Below are positions 46,916 through 58,374 of a stretch of 64,000 bases of DNA, piece after piece. Each line of letters begins with the position of its first letter. Positions within the stretch are counted from its first letter, which is position 1. A program made the translations under genes and the position numbers. A model generated the notes under the pieces. It saw only the letters and a list, made by a program, of their open reading frames with translations. It made no database searches and was not told the origin of the DNA. Source of the stretch: Paramarasmius palmivorus (taxonomy: Eukaryota > Basidiomycota > Agaricomycetes > Agaricales > Marasmiaceae); NCBI GenBank assembly GCA_037176845.1, contig JAYKXP010000038.1, forward strand, positions 399,053 through 463,052, read 5' to 3'.

Positions 46916-48928
46916 ATGAGCTTCCAGGATTGTGCCCGAATTGTCGTTCATGGCGACGCTATCAACACAGTGAGCGGGAACCAATACAACATAAATTTCA
47001 ACCATAAGAAGAGGGAGCGTGACGAGTATGATGAAGTGAGTCCGATTACTTCAGGGCGCATGTATCACAAGCTGACTTTCTTACAGTACAAGAGTTTGAG
47101 GCGCGGGGATGTGTACCTCGTCAAGGAGATTCATCGTCGCCGGAGGTCATGTGAAACGATTGGATGCTTCCTCTTGATGCTTCGGGGGTATACCTGCCAA
47201 TGTTCGCGGACTCTAGAAATCGTGTATAGTGTCACGGTCGACGGCCGGCAAAACAAGTTCACTGCCATACAGTACGAAGGCGAGCATGCCCAACAGACCT
47301 GGGAAGAAGATTTCTGTCGTTTTTCGCAAGAAAGGTTCGTTTTCGCCCGTTATTGAGCATCGATTGCTGAAACTCAGACAGGAAACCGGATAAGTGGCAG
47401 CTATACGGCCTGAACCGCTCGAGAGTCCCATTTTTGATTTTCCATGACGGTAAGGCCTCGTTCTCTTCGTCAATGTCAAATGCTAATCAACATTGAACAT
47501 TAGAGCTAGTTCCTCTTGGACATTTCCACAAACATTCATTCTGGGGAGACTTCTTCGTGGTTTGGTTGAAGGTACATACTCATGTTCAGCATCTCGCGAA
47601 TCTAAATGACCCACACAACTATCGCAGGGACAAATGGGGTGCCGAGCGGTAGAAAACATATGGTTAAATTCAAGAGGGGCTCTTTGCGAGGGATCTACTG
47701 GGCCTTCTCTCAAAGTTGCATGGGCACGGAGACTCGACACTATTCACGTACCTCCCTTAGCAGAAATGCTCAAAGACGATGTTTCATTCCAATTCTTCCA
47801 AAAGTTCGCTTCGACAGTGCTGGATCGGTCTATTCTACAGAGCGCATCCTCGCATGCAATACAGACATACCTCGACAATCTGTTTCCAAATCTGGCGATG
47901 CGCGACCACGACAGTGACTCTTCCTGGAGGAAGGAATATCCCTGTCTAAAGCGCCTTTTTCGGAATGTGCCCCTTCAGCTACCACGGGATATCCTCAATG
48001 AACTTCGTTTCGATACAGTCTACTCTCCCTCGCTGGGGCCTATTGCAAGGTGGCCGCAAGGTCCTCAGGTACCAAATCCGTGGTCTGTATGTACATGGAA
48101 AGGCTTAACGGATCCCACGCGGGTGGACAAGTTCATACGGTGAGTTTGAGCGTGTAGAAGTGTCTACGATTCTGACGCTTTGTGGGAGCTTCAAGCTAGA
48201 TAATCCAAAGAATCTTTGCCTTGAATTCGACTATGAACCTGCGTGGGACCAGCAGGAAATTTGGTTGTCGCAAAGCTCGAAGACAATTGATGTTCACGGG
48301 TTGTCAGCGAGGGATGAGCAGCTGTGTTGTACGTTTTTGCTCTCTATAATACAGGCTCGTGAACTCATCGTCTTTTTTCAATAGTTGTATTGGAGCCACC
48401 GGGGATAGCAGGGTTGGTGCCGGCCCGACATCCAACCTATCCAACCTGCTATATACGGAGTCAAGATACACCCATCTACCTCTTTCTCTACCGTCCCCCC
48501 ATGTCTGTATCGGAACTCATGGAATGGAAGAAAGGAAACACCCGAACATACTTTTGGTCTCTTGATGAAGATGGCCACTCCAAGATGTCGATGGAGGAAT
48601 GTCGACAATGGGGAGTCCCAGAACTCGAAAGTTGGCATGCAAAAGGCCCTTTGTTGTTCTCCTGGCCAAGTGATGTCTACACTGCCCTTCGCAAGTGGCA
48701 AGTTGCCCGAGGCTTTGATCCCTCCACTACCGATTTCGCTCAGAGCTTGGGGTTCCCGGAGCTCGAGATTCTCGGTGCGAATACGAATCGGAATAGAGAT
48801 GAAGTGCAATTCGAGGTTATTGATGCTGGAGGTGTGTTCTTTACCTGAATATATTGGTATATGTCCTTACTTTTTGTTTTGTAGGGGAAACAGATTCGGA
48901 CTTGGAATGGGAACTAGTCACCTCTTGA
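46916..48928 (+). CDS. Modular hypothetical protein, family copy P2
   Basis: Same exon pattern and blocks as P1. The N-terminal motif is the clearest of the four: VVHGDAINTVSGNQYNINFN. The second block is the most divergent (SLRRGDVYLVKEIHRRRRSC ... YEGEHAQQTWEEDFCRFSQE), with an insertion rich in Cys and Arg. Then come KWQLYGLNRSRVPFLIFHD, ELVPLGHFHKHSFWGDFFVV, NIWLNSRGALCEGSTGPSLK, ELRFDTVYSPSLGPIARWP, YFWSLDEDGHSKMSMEECRQ, YTALRKWQVARGFDPSTTDF and AQSLGFPELEILGA. The last exon ends TDSDLEWELVTS. No frame break. Adjacent to P1 in tandem. The shared ends with P1 (acidic-W-E-L-V) set these two apart from P3 and P4. Confidence 0.72.
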
Positions 48929-49469
48929 TTTGGGAGAATCGGTAGAAACTTCGGGTAGTGCTCGAGCCTGATACTGTTACCTATGCACGGGAACTGTGAC
49001 AATGGAATCTACGACTACCGTATTGATCCATGATACTGTGACAGCCTCATCATTTCGGTGGAGACGACGTGAGTCAAGATGCTTCATCGACGACGCTCAG
49101 GCTGAGCGCTGAGTAGTTGCGACCGTAGCTGTCTGGTTCCTCACATGCCACCGGCATGTTTCTCGTTAATGGGTGCAAACATTTGCCAGTGAAGTCCTCG
49201 ACTGAACGTTGAACTCGAAAGCAGCGAGTCACTTTCATCTTTCATCCGTCTACAAAAATGGAAGATTGTATTGTGTTTAGATTTTCGTACATAGCTTTCT
49301 TGCATGAGAGTATGAAGCTTTGTTTGTGGTGTAAAAGGGGAAAGTATGCATGCCTTCATCGAACCGGAATTTGTGACGCTGCGTTCGAGGCCGCAGAAGT
49401 CACGGTGGATGTTGTTCCTGAGTTGAGATCTGCTGCTCCCTTGGCCTACGAATTCGTGGCGTGAAAGAA
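48929..49469. other. Region with weak minus-strand trace
   Basis: A 110-codon minus frame (49141-49473) ends SFSRGLHW-like (STFSRGLHWQMFAPINEKHA). It could be a last exon or read-through of the gene suggested at 49470-50640, but no splice model is decisive. Confidence 0.25.
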
Positions 49470-50640
49470 TCACCAGCCATCGAGCGAGCCCCCAGTCAAG
49501 CCAGATAACCTGGTTCCAACTTCTACCCTTTTCCTTTCCGTTGATGTCGAAGCGGAAGCGACTTCCTTTCTTCCTGGTGTCAAAGCGCGGTGTTTGGGGA
49601 AAGTATTCGGCATTATGTCGAGGACTCGTTTCGTCGGCTTCGTACTAATCACCCCATTGAATGCACCTGTGACTTATGATAGTCCAGTCAGCTCTTATAG
49701 GAACAATGGGGCGAGAAAACACACCTATCCTGTTCCTGTTCCTCTTTCCCCAGTAAACGGTAAGTGCTGGGGACAATCCGAGGTTTGGCTGTGGTTCGGA
49801 ATTGAAAACGATCTTCGTCGATATACCCGGCTACTCTGCATGAGCTAAGCCTTTTAATGCGGCGAGGCTACTAGTAGGAGATAGGAATGGGGTGGATGCG
49901 GGGGATATGAGCGGGGGAGCGCGGAAGGTATGGGTAGGAGGTGTAGGTAGTGTCTGGGGAAACGTGTGACGCGTTGTTCGCCCTGTAGGCTGAAGACGCG
50001 GAGGCTATGAGATTGGGCATGGGATAAATGTACGTATTATGACCCACGTCACCATTTTGGAACGCCTCAGATGGGAGATATGGGTCTGGGAGTGCAAGGG
50101 ACGATATCGAGGTTTGGATGCGATCGGTTGACGTTTATCTCGACTCCTGGCCTTGGGTATCGCTAGTGTTCATGGTGTCTGGAGGAGGAGGCTGCCATGC
50201 CGACAAGAAACCCGGCGAAAGTAGCAAAAACGTGCCTTTTTATGTCTGCTGGACGACGGCAGAGGTGTTGTACCAAAACGCCTAAAGTCGCCGATATGTG
50301 GAGGTGCTGATGGAGACTGGAGACTCTGGCTATTGCCATGGTGTCTTCAAACAGCTTTTGGGTGCTAGAACGCGTGAAATGCTATCGAGCATTCTGCGAG
50401 TCGGAAAGATGGATGCTTGACAGTGACTAGTGATTTCCAACCTGCTAGCCGTATTCTATCCTGCTATTCCACATTCTAAGGCTGCAATACCGCATTTTTG
50501 AATCACCTACAAGATGCATGGGAAGAACGTCGAGGGTTTGAGGATGAGAGCGTCGAAGAAGAGGGAATGTTGGGAGTAGCGAAAAAACAAGTTCCGCCGC
50601 GGCTTTCTTCTTGACCACCATTTTCACGCAATGCTTCAAC
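49470..50640 (-). CDS. Possible spliced Ser/Pro-rich hypothetical gene
   Basis: Several minus-strand segments have strong coding character without forming one open frame. These are VEALRENGGQEESRGGTCFF and NIPSSSTLSSSNPRRSSHAS near 50640-50490, ending at a GTGATT donor; then QSLQSPSAPPHIGDFRRFGT near 50330. Also TSISSLALPDPYLPSEAFQN and NTYIYPMPNLIASASSAYRA (about 50130-49960), running to a stop at 49871; FRTTAKPRIVPSTYRLLGKE (about 49810-49750); and, after an acceptor near 49645, TKPTKRVLDIMPNTFPKHRA to a stop at 49470. Composition resembles a disordered regulatory protein. The joins are guesses, and it may be two genes or a decayed one. Confidence 0.28.
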
Positions 50641-50906
50641 ATCTCCGTGGTCCCAACTCACTCATATCCCTCGCTATCAAGCTTCCTCAAATGCAGGACT
50701 AACAACAAGAAGCCTTCATGGTCACGATTTTTGGCGCTTTCTTTCCTTCCAGTGTTGCGTGCCAATTGTTTGGCAGGTAGTGTCGAGCAATCATGCATCA
50801 TGTCCAAAGGGCTGGTCGGGGCCCATGTCCAAAGAATTCGAACGACTGCCACCTCAGATTGTCGTTTCAATCATGAAGAAACGCGCGTCTGTGTTGAATA
50901 AGCTCT

Positions 50907-51293
50907 ATGGGTAGATTATACCCTGCTTATGTTCGTGGTGTTGCCTTGTACAATGTCCGGTATGTATTCGATATCGAATCACTGCGCCCTGGCTAATGAA
51001 ACCACCCAATAGGAACACGTTAGTCGTGCACGAGGCAAAATCCACTGGCTATAACTCCGATGCGATTGAGGTTCCCGGTGAGACACCGAGAATATCTGTA
51101 AGTCTTCGTTCTGGAAATGAATAGCGATAGTATGAGTGACTCGTAGAATCCAGCACATACCTCGAAGAAATCGTTCCTCTCGAGACTACCGGCTCTCGTC
51201 AACCAAGCTACAGCACGCGTACGTTCCACGCTTCAAGAAACTGCTAGGAAGCAGGAGATTCTGCTCAAGGCTCAAGCACACTCAGCGAAGTAG
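50907..51293 (+). CDS. Small three-exon hypothetical protein (about 93 residues)
   Basis: ATG at 50907 opens MGRLYPAYVRGVALYNVR. An intron (GTATGT..ATAG) leads to NTLVVHEAKSTGYNSDAIEV then PGETPRIS. A second intron (GTAAGT..CGTAG) leads to NPAHTSKKSFLSRLPALVNQ, then ATARVRSTLQETARKQEILL and KAQAHSAK, with a stop at 51291-51293. Both introns are GT-AG with in-frame joins, and codon content is protein-like throughout. No single open frame covers the gene, so it is easy to miss. The basic, Ala-rich helical C-terminus might suit a small mitochondrial or nucleic-acid-associated protein. I do not recognise a family. It ends 155 bases before P3, and the E-box element lies between. Confidence 0.45.
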
Positions 51294-51342
51294 ACACGAA
51301 TGCTCGGGAAAAGTGCCGACAATGTCCAAATCTCCACACTAT

Positions 51343-51362
51343 CACCTGCAGCTGGAAATCAC
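51343..51362 (+). promoter_or_regulatory. 20-base upstream element shared by P3 and P4 (copy 1)
   Basis: CACCTGCAGCTGGAAATCAC, ending 86 bases before the ATG of P3. It holds two adjoining E-box cores (CACCTG, CAGCTG). The identical 20 bases stand 80 bases before P4. Confidence 0.5.
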
Positions 51363-51448
51363 TGACGTCCATCAGTTCACGCGGTCTACTGCTATACAGA
51401 CTGCTCCCGTTCTCCTAACGACTCTTGCTGTAAACTCTCATCGCCGGC

Positions 51449-53744
51449 ATGAGCTTCAACTCATCCCACGTCGTTGTCCGTGGCCATGCTGTCAACAACG
51501 TCGAGGGTAACCAGGTCAATACTTCACAGACAATCACCGCGGAAGTCGTCCATATAAATGGCCATAGGGAGAAGGAACGTACCGAATACGACGAGGTATG
51601 TATCCTTCCAAATCTGGTTGTTTATCTACTGAAGTCTGCGTAGTTTGAAGAAGTGAAACGAGGTCACATCGTCACCTTGGAGAGACTCCATACCGAGGAT
51701 CTCTCCAATAGAGAGTTGGAATGGGAATTGAAGGATGGGGAATTGGTCCACAAGCCAGCCAGGTCAACCAAAAGGTCAATTTGCACGGTTCAAGTGCGCC
51801 CAGACCAGCAAACCAAGTACACCGCAGTCGTCTATGATGGCGAGGACTCGCACGTCTGGTGGAAGGATGACTTTGAGCGCTTTTCTCGTGCTGGTCTAGG
51901 GTTCGTTTTCGTCATTCCCTTAGCAACAATCTCACTAACAACTAAATAGAGCGCCCGATACATGGCAGCTCTATGGCCTGAACCGCTCAAAAGTCCCTTT
52001 GCTCATCTTCCACGACGGTAGGTCTACTCCTCCTTGCCCTTCAGCGTCGGATTTTAATCGATTTTATGTGGCAGAAATGGTGCCTCTCGCAAGTTTCTAC
52101 AAGGAGTCATTCTGGGGAGACTTTTACGTTTACATGTTGCGTGTACGTCCTAAACTTGGTTTTCCTGTTCCTATAGCTGATCTATCTTTCTCTTAGGAGC
52201 ACCTACGCTGCCTCTCGTGGCAGATATGGTTGAACATGAGAGGTAATCTATGCAAGGGGCTCGATGGTCCTCATATCTATATTAAACCCAGGGGACAAGA
52301 GTTAGGCTTCAGGATTATCGTTCCTTCCTCAGCACGAATGCTTCAAGACGACATCTGCTTTGAATTCTTTCAACAACAAGCCTTTTCATCGCAGTTGCAG
52401 CAATGCGTTCTGGGGTATGCGTACTGGCATTTAAAACAGACATGCCTTGACGATCTATTCCCTGGGCCGACAAACCACCGCCTACCCTCAGATTGGACAA
52501 TCAGAGATCGCTGCAAAGGGCTGTTTTGGAATCGCCCGCATCACCTCTCATTGGACGTCATCAATGGGCTTCGTTTGGATACTGTTTACTCTCCTTCCCG
52601 GGGGGCTGTTGCGAGGTGGCCAAGGGATAAGGGGCTGTGGGTAACGAATAAGGATCCAAGGGGGCTGGTGAATGAGACGGAATTAGGGGATAGGTTGATT
52701 CGGTGAGCGAGGATGGCCCGTGTTACAGTTGTCATTTGTCGGTGCTGATCTCAGGCTCTACAGTTTCAAGCTAGGTGATCCAGGGAATGTCTGGGTATCC
52801 ATTGAATATGCTCGAGAGGACTTTCATACGAGTTGGTTGATGCAAAGTCCAAGGATCATTGACGCCCACGAGATGTCTGGAATGGAAGAAAAATACTGTA
52901 CGTCTTTGTTCTCTACTGTGTCCAGCCTGGGATCACAACTCACCATTCTTCCTCTCAATAGTCGTAGTTTGTCCACCCGACTTCCTTCTCTCGCCTTCAC
53001 ACCTCAATAATCAGAAACCCCGCCTCACACTCGAAAAACTCCCATCTATCTACCTCTTCATCTATACCCCTCCTTTGTCGATATCAGAACTCATATCATG
53101 GGAAAATGGGGACACCAGAAGCTACTTTTGGTCTTTGGACGAGAACGGTCGATCTGAGATGTCAGCGGAGGAATGTAGGCGATTGGGTGTTCCGGAGCTT
53201 GCCCATAGTCTAACAGGTCATCGTGTACATCTGATCTCATGGCCCACCAACGTCTACACTGCACTCCGCAAGTGGCAAGTCGTTGCCCCAACCACTGCGA
53301 GTCAAAGTAGAGGGTATCTAGATTTGGAGATCGTTGGTGGAAAGAAAGAAGAAGCGCGGTTCGAAGGAATTCGAGGTTTGTCATACTCTTCGTGTGTGTT
53401 CGAGTTCATGACTCGGAATTGACTTTTTTCAGATTGGTGTTCCTATCGCAGTAAGGTGCGTGAACAAGCTGTGGAGTTACAGCTATGTACATCTGTGCAG
53501 GTTCAAGGTTCGTCACGCCATATGTCTGTTCTTTGATCCACCGACTTACTTTATAGAAATAGAGACAACTGGCGAGCTTCCGCTCACCACACTCACGCCA
53601 AAGTCTTCGCGAATACCTGTCCCAAAATGGAATCCCAGGCGCAAGAGTTGGAGAGAATCAATATCTAGCTCTGAGGATTCACAAGTCGGGCATATCGAAG
53701 AGGCCGCGCGACACGTCAAAGAAACTGACGACGATACTCACTGA
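51449..53744 (+). CDS. Modular hypothetical protein, family copy P3
   Basis: Blocks as in P1. N-terminus VVVRGHAVNNVEGNQVNTSQ then TITAEVVHING; KRGHIVTLERLHTEDLSNRE; ICTVQVRPDQQTKYTAVVYD; TWQLYGLNRSKVPLLIFHD; EMVPLASFYKESFWGDFYVY; IWLNMRGNLCKGLDGPHIYI; GLRLDTVYSPSRGAVARWP; YFWSLDENGRSEMSAEECRR; YTALRKWQV. After WQV this copy departs. The conserved ARGFDPTTSDWAQSMG segment is replaced by VAPTTASQSRGYLDLEI, and the protein ends in a different, polar tail (SRIPVPKWNPRRKSWRESIS to KETDDDTH) instead of the WELV end. All splice joins are in frame. Closest to P4 in sequence and promoter. Function unknown. Confidence 0.7.
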
Positions 53745-54044
53745 CAGGAGAGTCAAGTAATTAATCGGCGAGTGGAGCCTTTGTGTCGTGTAACGGTAAC
53801 GTCGTGCTGAGTATTCTCCAGATACTCCGAGTCTGCGCAAGCGCCTTTTATTCACTCGCGATATTGGGACTTTGTTTTGGTTTTTGTCACATTATGATCG
53901 TATAACTATCAGCGTGCTCAATATGAAGCATCCGGCTTTGAGAGCGTGGCCCTTCTAGCTAAGTATGTACATCAAGATATTCAGTCGTCCGTGAAAGAAG
54001 GAGATTCTGTCCCATTGTGATCCTTGGATATCACTACGAAGAAG
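53745..54044. other. Convergent intergenic region
   Basis: 3' flanks of P3 and the zinc-finger gene. No coding signal. Confidence 0.4.
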
Positions 54045-55065
54045 TCAGTGATGCATAAGCGGTATGGAACAGAACTCACAGGGGTTCACTAGCCTTGAGC
54101 TTGAGGTGCCAGGACGGCCGCCTTCTAACTCACCAACACATTTAGCTCGAGGATTATCCAAATGTCGTTTCAATACATCTCTTCGCGAAAAGCTAGTTTG
54201 GCATCCGCCGACGTACAAACGACCGTCAAACATGTAAGGAGAAGCGTCTTCGGGAACACTGTAGAGAGCTCGTTTCTCGACTGGAACACCCTTGCACCAC
54301 CATCCTTGCCTGAGATTGTTCTCCAAGCAGCGGATATGGGAGCTGAGATGCCGCCGAAAGCCTTCAAGGGCGATTTGCTTCCAGGAACAAGCTGGGCACT
54401 GGTAGTAGTCCATGCCGTTCTCCGTTTTTATGAAAGACGTCGGACTCCCCTTCAACACCTCTGACTCTGAGGTTGTTAACTGAACATTTCGAAGAGCTCG
54501 ATTATATTTTCCTGCGGTGCTTGCGCCAAGGGGTCCCCAGCGTACTGGCCTCTTCGAATGGGTGGTATGCCGATTTAATTCACCACGAACTCGGAACGCG
54601 CCACTTTCAGAGGTGCCACTTTCGGAAGCGCCGTCCAGAAATTTCAGCGAGGTGCTTGTGTGTGTCGGTTCACTGATAGCTAGGCGTTATAAGAGTTCCA
54701 TAGGTGTAAATGACGTCCACCTACTATGAATAATTTCTGAAGACCCCTGCTTCACTAACTTGAAGCGGCCCGACCCCAGTACACTGCTCCGTCACTGTAT
54801 TACCAGAAAACTCTAATCCTTCCGAGTCATAGAGCGTGGAATGGCTACTAGGTAGCTCTCGAGTGCTGAAGTTTTGCATTTGAGCATGTGGTAATATGAG
54901 ATTAGGATAGGACCTCGTTTCTCCTGCCAGTGGATCGGGCCACTGATGGTCGCTGAGTATGTCCGTTGAATTGCAACCTTCAGAACGCGTGAGAGATTGA
55001 GATAGTTCTTGAGAATACTGAAACGAAGAGAAGTTGGCGGAAGCTGACTCGGGATGGTTTGCCAT
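54045..55065 (-). CDS. C2H2-type zinc-finger protein
   Basis: The C-terminal half holds two fingers. The first is YQCPACSWKQIALEGFRRHL ending SSHI (CxxC, then HxxxH). The second is YVGGCQTSFSRRDVLKRHLD then NPRAKCVG, an atypical finger ending in cysteine. The last residues, PCEFCSIPLMHH, could bind metal too. Upstream on the same frame lies a disordered stretch (TSTSLKFLDGASESGTSESG ...). A separate 5' part begins MANHPESASANFSSFQYSQE (ATG at 55065) and runs to a GTTAGT donor near 54765. The join between 5' and 3' parts is not in frame with any acceptor I can see, so either an unseen small exon or a frame break lies near 54660-54720. Probably a DNA-binding regulator; the target is unknown. 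Confidence 0.6.
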
Positions 55066-55598
55066 GGTGGCCATCCACGAAGAAGTTAACCACCCTTGCT
55101 CTGAGTCTGGTTGAACTTTCCACGCCCATGACGGCATGGACACCCTTGCACCACCTGGTACTGTATGACTGATTTTTGTAACGCTTGATTTATATGATAG
55201 TCTACTATACACCCACTAGTCCGGAATGTGGCAAGCTTGCTCACAGAGATCGTCGCCAGTAACAGACTACCGCATCGTATCGCCACCGAAGCTCTATCAT
55301 GGCTCAGAAACGCAACCCACGCGTCGTACGTATATTATTGGAGACGTTTCTGAATGTATGTAGCCACCATAAGTTCATTGATCTCTACTTCAAGCCGTAC
55401 ATCCAGAGTAAACACCTCGGTGGTTACGCCGTATAGTAGAATTGTCGTCATCAATATAGCTGCCGCTAAAGACGAGAAGAGTGAGCGCGGGATTACGACT
55501 ACAACAAGCATCCAAAGCGCTCACCTGACAGTACGAGCTGAAGGGCACGAACTCGATGCTCTTCATGCGTGTTTGACTGAACAAACGTGACTGCGTCG
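55066..55598. other. Intergenic region
   Basis: No supported gene. Minus-strand pieces near 55390-55600 may be the 3' end of the gene suggested at 55599-56490. Confidence 0.3.
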
Positions 55599-56490
55599 TC
55601 AGTTTGAGGTTGAGGTATACCGTATGTCGGAGAAGCTGCTTGACAACAAAAGCCTGGAATCTATAGCCATGTTGACACTTGAAACGAAAGGTTCCGACCA
55701 GAAGCAAAGCTGAGACAAGACATTCAGCTTCGCGATGTGAGCACGAAAATCGTACAAGATATACCACACTTTCGAACGCGAACCAGCCATCTTGAGGAAC
55801 ACTCTTGGTTTAGTCTCGGAGGAAACATAAACCTTGTATACTGTAACCCGACAGTTGATGATGGATTCTGAGCAGCGCCAAATCCAGGTGAGTGGTGCTT
55901 TTCGTTCGGTATCAAACTGGAGGTTAGGGTCAACAATAAGCATTTCGGGATATGAATCCTCAAGACGACGCCCATCATATGCACGATACAGGGCTAGACG
56001 AAGCTTAGTGAGAGCGAGCTGGCAGTTACAGAAGAGGGTTAGTATGGAATCCGAGACTTGCAGTGTCGAGGATATGTCTTGGTTCGTTTTCTGAAGTAGG
56101 CGTGGGCTGCAGGAGTGTCCTGGTCTTCAGTGCATCGGACTTTGTGCTCGGACGTCGTATTTTTTGGTCCCGTGTAGACGAGGAACGAACCGGATGCTGC
56201 ATGAATTAGTCAATACTAACCGATCGCTATCAGACGTGCGACGTACAGCTCTTTTGACGGTAAGGCTTGACAATGAGAATCGTATCCTCTATTTTGGACG
56301 CGTGTAGAAGCTTGTAAAATGTCAGTTACGCATACAAACGAGCTGAAACGAGACGACCTACCCTTTGGTTTAGAGAACCCACGAGTAGACCATCGACGAT
56401 TCCTTTTCCGGCCCCATTCCCAGAGTATCTTAGAATCGGTTGCGTCGACAATACGGACAGGTGTATGTCGAGTTACATCTGAGATCTGAA
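55599..56490 (-). CDS. Hypothetical spliced gene, unknown family
   Basis: Minus-strand exons read VRIVDATDSKILWEWGRKRN then RRWSTRGFSKPKG; after an intron, LLHASKIEDTILIVKPYRQK; after a second intron (GTACGT..CATGCAG), SGSFLVYTGPKNTTSEHKVR then CTEDQDTPAAHAYFRKRTKT. A third frame then runs LQVSDSILTLFCNCQLALTK, YRAYDGRRLEDSYPEMLIVD and PNLQFDTERKAPLTWIWRCS to a stop at 55599. The first two joins are clean. The passage into the last frame near 56050 needs an unseen intron or a frame change. The start codon was not located. No family recognised. Confidence 0.35.
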
Positions 56491-56538
56491 GTGCCAGGCT
56501 GAGAATCGTTCAAGGGGGTGGCGGGCCGTGGTTCCGGC

Positions 56539-56590
56539 ACATAGGGTCGGTCGGTCGGTTGCCTCCGGCGGTCCTTAAAAAAAATTTGGG
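56539..56590 (+). repeat. GGTCGGTCGGTT repeat, copy 1
   Basis: ACATAGGGTCGGTCGGTCGG, then TT, a GC-rich stretch and CCTTAAAAAAAATTT. The same order recurs at 57162-57201. A diverged reverse copy is at 56891-56918. Confidence 0.5.
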
Positions 56591-56890
56591 TGAAATTTTT
56601 TTTGAGGTCCAGCGAGGTTTGTATGATTCATAGGTGTTAATCAAAGCAAATCTTGAATGAAATTGAGCTCAAAAACCATTTTTCCTTGTTGCAAAGGCTG
56701 TAATGGGATGGGTGTATATACCAAACACCATTTAGCACCTAGATATCTCCCCGTATTCCTTCTAAAAGACTCGGAGGCATATGTACCAACTCGGCACCAA
56801 TCAGTAACACCTGGCAGTGCCTTGAGTTGACGACTTCCACGGGATATAGAAATGTAAACTAGAGCATATCTGTTGTCCTTGGTTCTTGAG

Positions 56891-56918
56891 GTGGGGCGGC
56901 GAGCGGCCACCGACCACC
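56891..56918 (-). repeat. GGTCGGT repeat, diverged reverse copy
   Basis: On the minus strand reads GGTGGTCGGTGGCCGCTCGC then CGCCCCAC, resembling the start of the copies at 56545 and 57162 but lacking the A-run. Confidence 0.3.
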
Positions 56919-57161
56919 TGCTGGCTTGCCACTTTGCTGATCAGGCTTCCAAGGCGTAACAAAGGCCATATTCATTAGCAACGGCTAAATGTCAAAGCAA
57001 CAGATATGCTCTTTGAGAGTGTCATGCATTCTCGCACTCACTTTCAGTGTCCTCAGAGAACATAAAAGTCATAACCATGCGTAGAAACCTGAGCGCCTCC
57101 GTCTCCTTGAGGTTCAGGAGAATGATGTCATGGGAACCACCTTCCATATATAGTAGGCGGT

Positions 57162-57211
57162 GGTCGGTCGGTTCCCCTCGCCAGCCCTTAAAAAAAATTT
57201 CGACCCTATGT
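57162..57211 (+). repeat. GGTCGGTCGGTT repeat, copy 2, with inverted end
   Basis: GGTCGGTCGGTTCCCCTCGC, then CAGCCCTTAAAAAAAATTT, then CGACCCTATGT. The last 11 bases are the exact reverse complement of ACATAGGGTCG at 56539-56549. Confidence 0.5.
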
Positions 57212-58374
57212 ACTAAAAAAAAATTCTGCCTCCCCCTTGGAATCGTTTTGTGGCCGCAGAGCCTTCGATGAGCGATTTCTAGGGTTAATAGAGCAGGAGG
57301 ACGTATTGGAAGTCTTCTACCCTCAACGCTTCGCCAGATCAAGGACCTGGATGAGGTTAGAGTCGTTTCACGTATTGGGCGAAGGGCTGCTCCTGTACTA
57401 CGGTAAGTGAAAATCTTCTAAAGAATACCAGACTACACTCACCATTCAATCAACCTCCCAATGGTAATCCTTCCATTTGACATTTGAATCCCAGAGCCGT
57501 GCCTTGAAGAATGCCACTGTATCGGTAAAGCTAGCAAGAGCCAGATGATGGCGGTTCGGGATCAACTTCAAGGTGCGCGACGCGTCCTCTGCTCCCAACC
57601 ACGATGGTCCTTTTCCTCTTCTCATCTTCCGGCAACTTCAAGCACACTCCTCATGATCCCTTTTGCTCTCATTCAAATTGCGAGCAAGTTAAACCTAATA
57701 CTCTCACTCAACGTTTTACTAACGCCTGCTATTCTTTCTGCAGAGCTTCCCATCTCAGCCGACTCAAAGAGCTCAATATCCCAAGACCTCTCCGAAAGCC
57801 CCGACATAGATTTAAAGAATCAAGATACATACATAACTCCAGTTTCCTTCCGCGATAGCCTTCGGTGTCATACCTAAACCAAGACTATAAATCACCGACA
57901 GCCTCCACATTTTACATATCCACGGTGCTAGATTTCAATTTCCATACACATTGGGCATTCACTCAAATTCATATCCGATGCATGACCATCCCAAGATAGT
58001 ATACCAGGCCTTAAACCTTCCCTCAATCTAATCTGCTACGACGCGGGGTACCCACATTCCTCACAACCTGTTCATTCTTCTCCGACACCACCGGTTCTTT
58101 GCGCGTCTAGTTTTCAGGAGTGCTTCTTCAATGGGTCGGCTTTCGAGGTGGGGGGTACTGCTCGTGTGGACGTGGGGTACCTCTTGTTCCTCGACTTCGC
58201 CTCTGTGATTCTTCCTCGCATTCCTCACCTTCTTCTTCTTTCTCTATATTGGCGTTGGCGTCTCCTGCTGGGCTAGTGAAAGGCAGTGAGGCATAGCTTC
58301 CGGGCCAACGGAGAGAGACAGGGATACATACGCATCGCGCAAGGAAAAGTGCAGTTTGACATTTTCCAGCCCAG

